From NCBI RefSeq assembly GCF_017876295.1, contig NZ_JAGINT010000001.1, positions 3,100,001-3,164,000 on the forward strand: 64,000 nt of DNA, read 5' to 3'. Of this stretch, positions 51,787-60,145 are shown one piece after another. Below the pieces are notes generated by a model. It had not been told where the DNA came from, searched no databases, and saw nothing but the letters and a program-made list of their open reading frames with translations. The DNA is from Kribbella aluminosa (GTDB taxonomy: Bacteria; Actinomycetota; Actinomycetes; Propionibacteriales; Kribbellaceae). A program made the position numbers and the translations under genes. Each line of letters starts with the position of its first letter. The first letter of the stretch is position 1.

Positions 51787-52970
51787 CCGCTGCAGCGCCG
51801 GCCGAGCAGTACGACCTGCTGGCCATCGACACGTTGCTGTCGAGCGACGAGAAGGACGTGCGCGCCTCGGTCCGCCAGTTCTGTGACTCGGCCGTCGACC
51901 CGCACGTGGCCGAGTGGTTCGAGGCCGGTGACCTGCCGTCGATCCGCGAGCTGACCAAGGCGCTCGGCGACCTCGGCGTACTCGGCATGCATCTGGACGG
52001 GTACGGGTGCGCCGGCATGAGCGCGGTCGAGTACGGCCTCGCCTGTCTCGAACTGGAGGCCTCCGACTCGGGTATCCGGTCGCTCGTCTCCGTTCAGGGG
52101 TCGCTGGCGATGTACGCGCTGTGGCGCTGGGGGAGCGACGAGCAGAAGGCCGAGTGGCTGCCGCGGATGGCCGCCGGGCTGGCGATCGGCTGCTTCGGGC
52201 TGACCGAGCCTGATCACGGGTCGGACCCGTCCGGGCTCCGGACGCGGGCTCGGCGCAGCGGTGCGGACTGGGTCCTGTCCGGTACGAAGACCTGGATCAC
52301 GAACGGCTCGATCGCGGACGTCGCGATCGTGTGGGCGGATGCGGGCGAGGACGGCGGCATCCGGGGATTCGTCGTACCGACCGACAGCGCGGGGTTCACC
52401 GCCCATCCGATCGAGCACAAGCTGTCCCTGCGAGCATCGGTGACCAGTGAACTGGTGCTGGACGAGGTCAGGCTCCCGGAGTCGGCGGCACTGCCGGGTG
52501 TCACCGGGCTGCGCGGTCCGCTGTCCTGCCTGGGCGAGGCCCGGTACGGAATCGTCTGGGGTGCGATGGGGGCTGCACGGACCGCGTTCCGGACCGCCCT
52601 CGACTACTCACTGACCCGGCAGCAGTTCGGCCGGCCGATCGCGGGATTCCAGCTCACCCAGGAGAAGCTTGCCCGGATGAACCAGGAGCTTGCCCTGGGC
52701 ACCTTGCTGGCGTTGCACCTCGGTCGGCTCAAGGACTCGTCGGGCGTGCGGCCGGCTCAGGTCAGCGCCGGCAAGCTCAACAACGTCGGCAAGGCCCTCG
52801 AGATCTGCCGCACGGCCCGGACGATCCTCGGAGCCAACGGCATCTCCCTGGAGTACCCGGTGATCCGGCATCTGACCAACCTCGAGTCCGTGCTGACGTA
52901 CGAGGGGACGGCCGAGATCCACACGCTGACCGTCGGGCAGGCGCTGACCGGGATTCCGGCCTTCCGGTGA
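51783..52970 (+). CDS. gcdH: Glutaryl-CoA dehydrogenase
   Basis: 395 aa acyl-CoA dehydrogenase that oxidises and decarboxylates glutaryl-CoA to crotonyl-CoA. Family-specific segments: FGLTEPDHGSDPSGLRTRA, LSGTKTWITNGSIADVAIVWA, KLSLRASVTSELVLDEV, CLGEARYGIVWGAMGAARTAF, KALEICRTARTILGANGISLEYPVIRHLTNLESVLTYEGT. The catalytic Glu is in TYEGT near residue 374. The GTG at 51783 has AAGGAG 6 nt upstream and overlaps the previous stop. Last gene of the operon. Confidence 0.94.
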   Translation: MTAAAPAEQYDLLAIDTLLSSDEKDVRASVRQFCDSAVDPHVAEWFEAGDLPSIRELTKALGDLGVLGMHLDGYGCAGMSAVEYGLACLELEASDSGIRSLVSVQGSLAMYALWRWGSDEQKAEWLPRMAAGLAIGCFGLTEPDHGSDPSGLRTRARRSGADWVLSGTKTWITNGSIADVAIVWADAGEDGGIRGFVVPTDSAGFTAHPIEHKLSLRASVTSELVLDEVRLPESAALPGVTGLRGPLSCLGEARYGIVWGAMGAARTAFRTALDYSLTRQQFGRPIAGFQLTQEKLARMNQELALGTLLALHLGRLKDSSGVRPAQVSAGKLNNVGKALEICRTARTILGANGISLEYPVIRHLTNLESVLTYEGTAEIHTLTVGQALTGIPAFR

Positions 52971-52973
52971 TGC

Positions 52974-53672
52974 TCAGGCGATCCGGCCGTGCTCCGCGTG
53001 GACGGCGCCGGTGCGGGGCTCGATCCAGGCCTTGATGCGGGCCCAGGAGTTGCGCCAGTTCGTCAGGGCGGCTTCGCGGGCGGCGTCGGGGTCGCGGGAT
53101 TCGAGCGCGCCGAGGATCAGGAGGTGTTCCTCGTACGCCTCCTTGCGGATCTGTTCGTCGCGGAAGGCGGCGCGTTCGATCCGGCGGAGTTCGACTTTGA
53201 GTTGTTCGAGGTAACCGATCAGCACCGGGTTGCCCGCAGCCAGGTAGTACACGTCGTGGAACTGCTCGTCGAGTTCCTGCGCGCGGGCGACGTCCTGCTG
53301 GTCGGCCATCTCGTCGACCATCGCGCGGAGGCTGGTCAGCTCCGGCCCGCCGAGGGTGGTCGCCGCGATCTCGGCGGCGTGCGCGTCCAGCACCCCGCCG
53401 AGGTCGTAGAGGTGCACGGCGCGGTCGAACTGGAGATCCGCGACCCGCGTGCTGCGGCCGCGCGCGATCTCGACCAGCCCCTCCTGGGAGAGCCGGATCA
53501 GCGCCTCGCGGACCGGCGTACGGCTGACGCCGAGCATCTCCGCGACGTCGGTGTCGCGGACGTTCTCGCCCGGTTCCAGCGGGCCGTTGACGATCCAGTC
53601 CCGCAGCCGCTCGTACGCGATGTCCTGGGCATTGACCCGGATCGGCAACTTGTCGCCGCCTGGCAACGGCAT
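52974..53672 (-). CDS. GntR-family (FCD/FadR subgroup) regulator
   Basis: 232 aa. Winged helix IAYERLRDWIVNGPLEPGENVRDTDVAEMLGVSRTPVREALIRLSQEGLVEI, then an FCD effector domain with metal-ligand-type His/Asp (LDEQFHDVYYLAAGN, EEHLLILGALESRD). It starts 1 nt after the acetamidase stop and is therefore the last gene of the long minus-strand operon from 61099. It probably controls that operon. Confidence 0.9.
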   Translation of the reverse strand: MPLPGGDKLPIRVNAQDIAYERLRDWIVNGPLEPGENVRDTDVAEMLGVSRTPVREALIRLSQEGLVEIARGRSTRVADLQFDRAVHLYDLGGVLDAHAAEIAATTLGGPELTSLRAMVDEMADQQDVARAQELDEQFHDVYYLAAGNPVLIGYLEQLKVELRRIERAAFRDEQIRKEAYEEHLLILGALESRDPDAAREAALTNWRNSWARIKAWIEPRTGAVHAEHGRIA

Positions 53673-53673
53673 G

Positions 53674-54702
53674 TCAGCCCGCCCCCTCGTCGTTCGGTGC
53701 TGAGTCAGTGTGCACCATCCCCGGACCAGGGACGCGCGGATCTGGTACGACGGACCGCGAGATGCTGACGTGGACTGCGGTCCAGCCGCCGGCGACGCAC
53801 TGGTTCACCTGCACGCGGGCGGCGGCGCCGAGGAGTTCGTACGCCTCGACCCTGGTCAACCGGTGGCCGGTGCGCAGACGCTCGATGAGGTCGGTGAACG
53901 CGTGCTGCAGGTTCCGTTCCAGCGGGGCGCCGAACTCGCAGCCGATCGAGCCGAGCGTGGTCGCGGTGTCGAGCCGCGGCGTCACGGGTTCGTCGCCGGG
54001 GTGGTCGGCAGCCTTCAGGATGTCGACCGTGATGTGTACGTCGGCGTTCGTCTCCAGCGCTGTACCGGTGACCTCGGCGTCGCCCATCGACGCGTGCACG
54101 TCGCCGAGGAACAGCAGCGCCCCGGGGACGTTGACCGGGAGCATGACGGTCGAGCCGGTCGTGATGCTCGGGCAGTCGACGTTGCCGCCGTGCCGCGGTC
54201 TGAACTCCAGCGAGCTGGCGGCACCGGCGGCGGGCGCCGTACCGATCGATCCGACCATCGGGCGCACCGGCAGCCTCAGGTCGCCGACACCGGTCGGGAA
54301 GATGACCGTGTCGCCGTCGAGCGGGCAGATCCGGGTGTCGGGCAGCCCGTCGTCGAGCGGGCTCCAATGACCGCCGCAGACGCCCTTGGAGTCCCCGGTG
54401 ACCAGCGTGGCGGCGTACGGCGCGAACGTGCCGAGCTCGATGCGGTCGATCCGGACCGCGAGCCGGTCGCCCGGCTCCGCGCCGTCGACGTACATCGGGC
54501 CGGTGACGGGGTTGTACTGCCCGATGAGGTCGAGCAGCTCGTGCTCGCGGCCGAACAACTGTTCGCTCGACGACACCTTGTTCGAGAAGCAGTCGTACGT
54601 CTCGACCACCAACGACGTTCCCGCTCCAACCCGCACCACCGGCTCCACCCCACCATCAAAGGCAAACCCGTGCGCGGCCCGCGGCACTCGGACACTCGTC
54701 AT
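53674..54702 (-). CDS. Acetamidase/formamidase (FmdA/AmdA family)
   Basis: 342 aa. VETYDCFSNKVSSSEQLFGREHELLDLIGQYNPVTGPMYVDGAEPGDRLAVRIDRIEL, GPARPMVGSIGTAPA-like RPMVGSIGTAPAAGAASSLEFRPRHGGNVDCPSITTGSTVMLPVNVPGALLFLGDVHASMGDAE are the conserved core. The zinc enzyme releases ammonia from short amides. The ATG overlaps the amidohydrolase stop. In context it could remove ammonia from an amide fragment produced by the neighbouring hydrolases. Confidence 0.9.
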   Translation of the reverse strand: MTSVRVPRAAHGFAFDGGVEPVVRVGAGTSLVVETYDCFSNKVSSSEQLFGREHELLDLIGQYNPVTGPMYVDGAEPGDRLAVRIDRIELGTFAPYAATLVTGDSKGVCGGHWSPLDDGLPDTRICPLDGDTVIFPTGVGDLRLPVRPMVGSIGTAPAAGAASSLEFRPRHGGNVDCPSITTGSTVMLPVNVPGALLFLGDVHASMGDAEVTGTALETNADVHITVDILKAADHPGDEPVTPRLDTATTLGSIGCEFGAPLERNLQHAFTDLIERLRTGHRLTRVEAYELLGAAARVQVNQCVAGGWTAVHVSISRSVVPDPRVPGPGMVHTDSAPNDEGAG

Positions 54703-56291
54703 CGCTCCCCGCCCCCGAACACGAGACGGCCCGCACTCATCGTCAGTACCGGGCGCGCGTCGGCGATCCGCTCCGGCGGGAGCTCTCGGGGGTCGTCGCC
54801 CAGGGCAACAAGATCGGCGTCGTACCCCACCGCAACCTTCCCGCGCCGCCCACCGGCACCCGCGGCGATCGCGCCGCTCGTGGTTGCGCAAGCCAGCGCC
54901 TCCGTGACCGTGATGCGCTGCTCCGGCTGCAGGCCCTCCCGGGTCACCGCAAGCTGTACGGCGACCAGCGGATCCGTGTCGCGCTGGTCGACCCGAAGCC
55001 CCAGCCGCCGATCGGACCCGATCGTGACGACCACGCCCGCGTCCAGCAAGGCACGGTACGGACTGAGCATGCTCTGGAACTCGTCGCCGCCACGCGCCGC
55101 CAGCACCGGGCCTTGGGCAACGATCTCCCACGGCTGCACCTCGACGGCAACCCCCAGCGCGGCCAGCCGGACGACGTCCTCACGGCGGACCCGGCGCGCA
55201 TGGATCACCCGATGCGGCGGCAGCGCCGTACCGGCCCGCGACGGCAGACCGGACAGTACGTCGAGCGCCTCCGCGACGCCCAGATCGCCCATCGCGTGGA
55301 TCGACAGCGCGGCACCGAACGCGTCCGCGCGTTTCCCGAGCCGTCCCGCCTCCTCGGCGCCGGGGTAGCGGAACGAGTCGATCCGCGGACCGCCCGGCTC
55401 GGAGTACCAGCCGTTGTCGAGCGACATCTTGAACCCGGCGAACGTGATCAGCGGCGAGGAGGTCTGCACAGCTGTGACGTCGCCTGTGTAGTCGTCGACC
55501 CGCCAGATCGACGGCCGGAAGCTGTACCGCAACGGCAGCTCGCCGGCCAGCGCGTCGATCAGGCCGAGGTCGGTGAACGAACGCTCCAGGTGGATCGGCG
55601 TCCGGCGGTCCTCGACCGGGTACGTCGCGATGTCGTGCACCTCGGTGATCCCACGCGCGGACAGGTCGGCGAGCAGGTCCCGCAGTTCCGCGAGCCGCCG
55701 GGCCCGGTTCGGAGGCGGTACGACGCCCGCGGCCAGGCGGCTCCAGATGGCGGTTCCCCGCAGTACGCCGGTCGGTGCACCGTCGTCGTACCGCTCGATG
55801 CGGCCCCCGGCAGGGTCCGCGGTGTCGGCGTCGATGCGGGCGCGCTGCAGGGCGACCGTGTTGAGGATCGCGATGCTGTGGTCGAGGCTGCGCAGGAACA
55901 GCGGGCGGCCGTCGGTGGCCTGGTCGAGTTCGCCGAGCGTTGGGAGTTCGGGCTCGGGCAGGCTGCTGGGGAGCCAGTCGCCGCCGGTCACCCAGTCGCC
56001 GGGCGTGACCCGGGCGGCGACGGTACGGAGACTGTCGAGCGCCTCGTCATGGGTCGTCGTGCCGGACCAGTTGATCGTCCAGCGGTCCTCGGCGCTCCAG
56101 CCGAGGTGGGTGTGACTGTCGACGAAGCCCGGCAGGAGGACGGCACCGTCGAGGTCGACGACCCGCTCGGCCGGCGGCTCCGGCTCGCCGTGGTGTCCTA
56201 CCGCACTGATCGAACCGCCCGTCACGGCGACCCACGTCAGGCCCGCCGAGCCGTTGAGGATTCTTGCCTCACGCAACAAGATGTCAGCCAT
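54699..56291 (-). CDS. Amidohydrolase family 3 protein (YtcJ-like), second copy
   Basis: 530 aa. DGAVLLPGFVDSHTHLGWSAEDRW holds the HxH metal site. LSIHAMGDLGVAEALDVLSGL, RVIHARRVRREDVVRLAALGVAVEVQP and IGSDRRLGLRVDQRDTDPL follow the family pattern seen at 13986. It overlaps the nitrilase stop by 8 nt and the acetamidase start by 4 nt. Substrate unknown. Confidence 0.88.
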   Translation of the reverse strand: MADILLREARILNGSAGLTWVAVTGGSISAVGHHGEPEPPAERVVDLDGAVLLPGFVDSHTHLGWSAEDRWTINWSGTTTHDEALDSLRTVAARVTPGDWVTGGDWLPSSLPEPELPTLGELDQATDGRPLFLRSLDHSIAILNTVALQRARIDADTADPAGGRIERYDDGAPTGVLRGTAIWSRLAAGVVPPPNRARRLAELRDLLADLSARGITEVHDIATYPVEDRRTPIHLERSFTDLGLIDALAGELPLRYSFRPSIWRVDDYTGDVTAVQTSSPLITFAGFKMSLDNGWYSEPGGPRIDSFRYPGAEEAGRLGKRADAFGAALSIHAMGDLGVAEALDVLSGLPSRAGTALPPHRVIHARRVRREDVVRLAALGVAVEVQPWEIVAQGPVLAARGGDEFQSMLSPYRALLDAGVVVTIGSDRRLGLRVDQRDTDPLVAVQLAVTREGLQPEQRITVTEALACATTSGAIAAGAGGRRGKVAVGYDADLVALGDDPRELPPERIADARPVLTMSAGRLVFGGGER

Positions 56292-57120
56292 CGAGCTCCT
56301 CGATCCGGGCGGGGTGGGCGTACACGTCGGGCCGGTCGTGCTGCAGCGAGCGGAGTTCGTTCCGCCGTACCCGCACCGCCTCCGGATCGAGGTCGACGGT
56401 GAGGACGGCGGGCGCGTCGTCGGCCCGCGCGACGACGGTGCCCCACGGGTCGACGACCAGGCTGTGGCCGTACGCCGAGAACCCGGTCGAGTCGGTCCCG
56501 ATCTGCGCCGGAGCCAGTACGTAGCAGAGGTTCTCGATCGCGCGGGCGCGGAGCAAGGCCTCCCAGTGCGCGGGCCCGGTGTACGCCGAGAAGTTGGCGG
56601 GGACGCTCAGCACGGTAGCGCCGGCGGCCGCGAGGTTCCGGTAGAGCGCGGGGAACCGCAGGTCGTAGCAGATGCTCAGCCCGAGCGTGATGTCCCCGGC
56701 CCGGACCACCGCGGTGTCGTCACCGGGCGCCGTGAACGCCGCCTCGTCGTCCGCCGGCTCATCCGTCCGGTCGAGCCGGAACAGATGCACCTTCCGGTAC
56801 CGGGCAGCGATCCGCCCGGACCGGTCGAACACGAGGCAACTGTTGTACGCATGCGCGGCATCGCCGGACGGCGTCCACGCCCCACCGAGCACCACGGCCA
56901 ACCGCAACTCCCGGGCGAGCCCGGCGATCCGGCGCAGTGCAGGCCCGTCGTCCGCCTCGACGTACGCCGGATCGTACGGGCCGCGGTAGATGCTTGCCTC
57001 CGGCAAGAACGCGAACGCGCTCCCGGCCCCGGCCGCCGTCCGCAGCGACTTCTCGATCGCCTCCAGATTGGCGCCCCGATCCGCTCCGGACCCCAGCTGT
57101 ACGACGCTCACCCAGGTCAT
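56284..57120 (-). CDS. Carbon-nitrogen hydrolase (nitrilase superfamily)
   Basis: 278 aa with the full catalytic triad Glu41 (FLPEAS), Lys110 (RYRKVHLF) and Cys151 (SICYDLRFP). Length and motifs fit the omega-amidase/Nit branch, which removes ammonia from dicarboxylic-acid monoamides. DavA, which turns 5-aminovaleramide into 5-aminovalerate, is in the same superfamily, and the downstream 5-aminovalerate-type pathway lies next door at 47862-52970. Its start overlaps the ATPase stop; the ribosome site comes from the duplicated leader at 57122-57164. Confidence 0.87.
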   Translation of the reverse strand: MTWVSVVQLGSGADRGANLEAIEKSLRTAAGAGSAFAFLPEASIYRGPYDPAYVEADDGPALRRIAGLARELRLAVVLGGAWTPSGDAAHAYNSCLVFDRSGRIAARYRKVHLFRLDRTDEPADDEAAFTAPGDDTAVVRAGDITLGLSICYDLRFPALYRNLAAAGATVLSVPANFSAYTGPAHWEALLRARAIENLCYVLAPAQIGTDSTGFSAYGHSLVVDPWGTVVARADDAPAVLTVDLDPEAVRVRRNELRSLQHDRPDVYAHPARIEELDG

Positions 57121-57953
57121 AGGGCCTCCCGGCCTGGGCTGAGGAGCGGCGGGAGCGAAGCGACTTTTGGGGCGAGGGCATACGGGATGCACAGCGGGCT
57201 GCCGGTGCGGGGGTCCGCGATCACGTCGGACTCGATGCCGAACACGTCCCGGACCATGTCCTGGGTCAGTACCTCGTCCGGGCGGCCGTTCGCGTAGACG
57301 TCGCCACCGCGGACGGCGACCATCCGGTCCGAGTACGCCGCCGCCTGGTTCAGGTCGTGCAGCACCATCAGGATCGTCGTACCGTGCTCGTGGTTGAGCC
57401 GCCGGAGCAGCTCCATCAGTTCGAGCTGGTACGCGACGTCGAGGAACGTGGTCGGCTCGTCCAGCAGGATGATCCTGGTGTCCTGCGCGAGCGCCATCGC
57501 GATCCACGCCCGCTGCCGCTGCCCGCCGGACAGCCGTTCCAGCGGACGGTGCGCGAGGTCGGTCATCCCGGTCTGGTCGAGCGCCCAGGCGACGGTCTGC
57601 CGGTCCTCGTCGGACTTGATCCCGAGGAACTGCCGGTGCGGGTAGCGCCCGTGCTCGACCAGGTCCATCACGGTCATGCCTTCCGGCGCCGTCGGCCCCT
57701 GCGGGAGGATCGCGAGTTGCTGCGCGAGCGTCCGGGACGGGATGGTGGCGATCTCCTTGCCGTCCAGCAGCACGCGACCGGAGCGTTGGTCGAGCAGCCG
57801 TCCGATACAGCGCAGCAGCGTGCTCTTCCCACAGCCGTTCCGGCCGACCAGGCTGGTGACGGCGCCCTCCTCGATCTCGAGCGACAGATCCGGGATCACC
57901 ACGAGCGGTCCGTAGCTGAGCCGCAGGTTCTCGGTGCGGAGGCGGCTGGTCAT
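57117..57953 (-). CDS. FecE/FepC-type ABC transporter ATPase (importer 2)
   Basis: 278 aa. Walker A GRNGCGKST, ILPQGPTAPEGMTVMDLVEHGRYPHR, LSGGQRQRAWIAMALAQ, Walker B ILLDEPTTFLD, H-loop VLHDLN. Close in type to importer 1. The last 15 residues (VASLPPLLSPGREAL) are encoded by the duplicated 43-nt element and are nearly identical to the tail of the 40-residue frame just upstream, so they look acquired. Confidence 0.92.
   Translation of the reverse strand: MTSRLRTENLRLSYGPLVVIPDLSLEIEEGAVTSLVGRNGCGKSTLLRCIGRLLDQRSGRVLLDGKEIATIPSRTLAQQLAILPQGPTAPEGMTVMDLVEHGRYPHRQFLGIKSDEDRQTVAWALDQTGMTDLAHRPLERLSGGQRQRAWIAMALAQDTRIILLDEPTTFLDVAYQLELMELLRRLNHEHGTTILMVLHDLNQAAAYSDRMVAVRGGDVYANGRPDEVLTQDMVRDVFGIESDVIADPRTGSPLCIPYALAPKVASLPPLLSPGREAL
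57122..57164 (-). repeat. Duplicated leader element, copy A
   Basis: 43 nt matching 57955-57997 at 40 positions. It encodes the end of the importer ATPase and supplies the GGGAGG ribosome site of the nitrilase. Confidence 0.9.
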
Positions 57954-58072
57954 GGGGCCTCCCGGCCTGGACTGAGGAGTGGAGGGAGCGAAGCGACCGG
58001 AACGACGAGGGAAGGCCGGGAGCAACAGCCCCATGACCCGCCGCGACGGAGTCGCGGCATCAGTAGAGTCAT
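57950..58072 (-). CDS. Possible 40-residue peptide between permease and ATPase genes
   Basis: An open frame of 40 codons begins with an ATG overlapping the permease stop and ends with a TGA overlapping the ATPase start (ATGA at both ends), so it could be translated by coupling. The sequence begins MTLLMPRLRRGGSWGCC and ends VASLPPLLSPGREAP; it is basic with no recognised family. It contains a 7-bp hairpin CCGCGAC/GTCGCGG near 58040-58056. It may be a real small protein or just a linker that preserves coupling around an inserted repeat. Confidence 0.35.
   Translation of the reverse strand: MTLLMPRLRRGGSWGCCSRPSLVVPVASLPPLLSPGREAP
57955..57997 (-). repeat. Duplicated leader element, copy B
   Basis: Second copy of the 43-nt element. 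It encodes the end of the 40-residue frame and supplies the GGGAGG ribosome site of the importer ATPase. Confidence 0.9.
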
Positions 58073-59112
58073 GCGCGCAGTCCTTTCCGGAGTTGGAGCA
58101 GGAAGTACGGTGCGCCGAGCACCGCGGTGAACAGGCCGACCGGGATCTCGGCGGGCGGCAGGATCGCGCGGCCGAGGGCGTCCGCGACCACCACGAGGAG
58201 CGCGCCGACACACGCCGACGCCGGGATCAGCAGCCGATGCCCGGGGCCGACCAGGCGGCGGCACAGGTGCGGTGCGAGCAGCCCGACGAACGCGATCGTC
58301 CCGCCCACGGCCACCGCCGATCCGGCCAGTGCGATCGCGATCCCGAGCAGCCCGAGCTTCACCCGCTCGAGCCGGGAGCCGAGCGCCCGCGGTACGTCGT
58401 CGCCGAGCCCGAGCAGGTTGAGCTGGTCGGACAGCAGCCACGCCAGCGGCAGCAGTACGAGCGTCCACGGCGCGACCTGTTCGACGTGGATCCACGTCCG
58501 GCCCCAGAGACTCCCGGTCAGCCAGCGCAGCGCGGCCTGCACGTCGCCGGTGAACGACGTCGTCACGATGATCAGCTGGATCAGCGCAAGCGAGAAGCCG
58601 CCGAACGCCACCCCGATCAGCGCGAGCCGGCCAGGGTTCACGATGCCGTCCCGGCGAGACAGCAGGTACGTCGTACCGCCCGCGACCGCCGCGCCCGCGA
58701 AGGCCGCGGCCGGCACCTGCCAGATCGCGGCCGCGCTGCTGGAGAAGCTCAGTACCAGCAGCGCGGCCAGCCCCGCACCGCCGTTCACGCCGACGACCGC
58801 GGGGGAGGCCAACGGATTGCGGGTGACGGCCTGCAGGATCACGCCGGACACCGCCAGGCTCGCGCCGACACACAGGCCGACGACGATCCGGGGCAGCCGG
58901 AACCCGATCACGATCCGGTGGTCGGCGAGCGTTCCGGTGCCCGTCAGCGCCCGCAGAATCCGGCCGAGGTCGATGTGCACGGCGCCGATCCCGATGCTCA
59001 CCACCGCGACCGCGACCAGCAGCGCGAACAGCCCCGCGACGACGAGCAACCGGCGATGGGCGACGTGCCGCAGGATCGTTGCGGAGGGCAACACTTCGGT
59101 GAGGGTCGTCAT
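58069..59112 (-). CDS. FecCD-type ABC transporter permease (importer 2, second)
   Basis: 347 aa. FRLPRIVVGLCVGASLAVSGVILQAVTRNPLASPAVVGVNGGAG and AVGGTIAFVGLLAPHLCRRLVGPGHR mark the BtuC/FecCD fold, ending LGAPYFLLQLRKGLRA. The ATG overlaps the previous permease stop by 4 nt. Confidence 0.92.
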   Translation of the reverse strand: MTTLTEVLPSATILRHVAHRRLLVVAGLFALLVAVAVVSIGIGAVHIDLGRILRALTGTGTLADHRIVIGFRLPRIVVGLCVGASLAVSGVILQAVTRNPLASPAVVGVNGGAGLAALLVLSFSSSAAAIWQVPAAAFAGAAVAGGTTYLLSRRDGIVNPGRLALIGVAFGGFSLALIQLIIVTTSFTGDVQAALRWLTGSLWGRTWIHVEQVAPWTLVLLPLAWLLSDQLNLLGLGDDVPRALGSRLERVKLGLLGIAIALAGSAVAVGGTIAFVGLLAPHLCRRLVGPGHRLLIPASACVGALLVVVADALGRAILPPAEIPVGLFTAVLGAPYFLLQLRKGLRA

Positions 59113-60140
59113 ACGACACCCCTTCCACGGCGAGCCAGATAGATGAAGTACGGCGTACCGATGACCGCGGTGAGGACCCCTACGGGTACCTCGGTGCTCG
59201 GGATCGCGATCCGGCTGATGACGTCGGCGCCGACCAGCAGCGCGCCGCCGTACACGGTGCCGAGGCCGAACACCCGCAGGTACGACGTACCGACCGACCA
59301 GCGGACCATGTGCGGCACCAGCAGCCCGACCATCGCGATCGGCCCGGCGACGGCCACCGCGGCACCGGCGAGGACGACCACGAGCGCGAGCGCCTGCAGC
59401 CGCACCCTTTCGACCGGGAGGCCGAGGCCGCGGGCGATGTCGTCGCCGAGGGACAGTACGGTGACCGACTTGGCGAGCAGGAACGCGCCCCCCAGCCCGA
59501 TGACCGTGTACGGCAGCAGCGTGCGGACCCCGGACCAGCTGGCGCCGTCGACGCCGCCGACCAGGTAGCGGAGCAGGAACTGGATCGCGTTGTCGTTCAG
59601 TACGACGACGCTCATCACCAAGGCGTTCGCGAGCAGCGCGACGGTGACACCGGCGAGCGCGACCCGGCCCGGTGTCATGTCGACGCCGGCCACGATCACG
59701 AACACCAGTGCCGCCGCTGCCGCCGCGCCGGCGAACGCGACGAACGGCATCAGGCCGATCCCGCCCAGGCGCAGCGGGCCGACCGTGTACGTGACGAGCG
59801 CGACCGCCAGCGCGGCGCCGGCGTTCACCCCGATGATCGACGGCTCGACGATCGGGTTCCGGGTGACGCCCTGGATCAGCGCGCCGGACACGGCGAGCCC
59901 GGCGCCGATCAGCAGTGCGATCACGGTCCGGGGCAGCCGGAGACTCAGCACCGCTGCCGTGAGTTGTGGGTCGGCGTGCCCGGTCAAGGCCCCCAGGACC
60001 TGACCGGGCGACGCCGTCCCGGTCGAGCCGACCATCAGACTGAGCCCGCACGCGACCACCAGGACGAGCACGCCGGCGCCGAGGGGGATCCGCAGGGGAC
60101 GGAGGCGGTCGACGGCTGGTGCTGTCAGTGTCTGCGACAT
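59109..60140 (-). CDS. FecCD-type ABC transporter permease (importer 2, first)
   Basis: 343 aa, about nine to ten membrane segments. LRLPRTVIALLIGAGLAVSGALIQGVTRNPIVEPSIIGVNAGA and VAGPIAMVGLLVPHMVRWSVGTSY are the family motifs, ending GTPYFIYLARRGRGVV. The ATG at 60138-60140 is 5 nt from the binding-protein stop. Confidence 0.92.
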   Translation of the reverse strand: MSQTLTAPAVDRLRPLRIPLGAGVLVLVVACGLSLMVGSTGTASPGQVLGALTGHADPQLTAAVLSLRLPRTVIALLIGAGLAVSGALIQGVTRNPIVEPSIIGVNAGAALAVALVTYTVGPLRLGGIGLMPFVAFAGAAAAAALVFVIVAGVDMTPGRVALAGVTVALLANALVMSVVVLNDNAIQFLLRYLVGGVDGASWSGVRTLLPYTVIGLGGAFLLAKSVTVLSLGDDIARGLGLPVERVRLQALALVVVLAGAAVAVAGPIAMVGLLVPHMVRWSVGTSYLRVFGLGTVYGGALLVGADVISRIAIPSTEVPVGVLTAVIGTPYFIYLARRGRGVV

Positions 60141-60145
60141 CGGGG

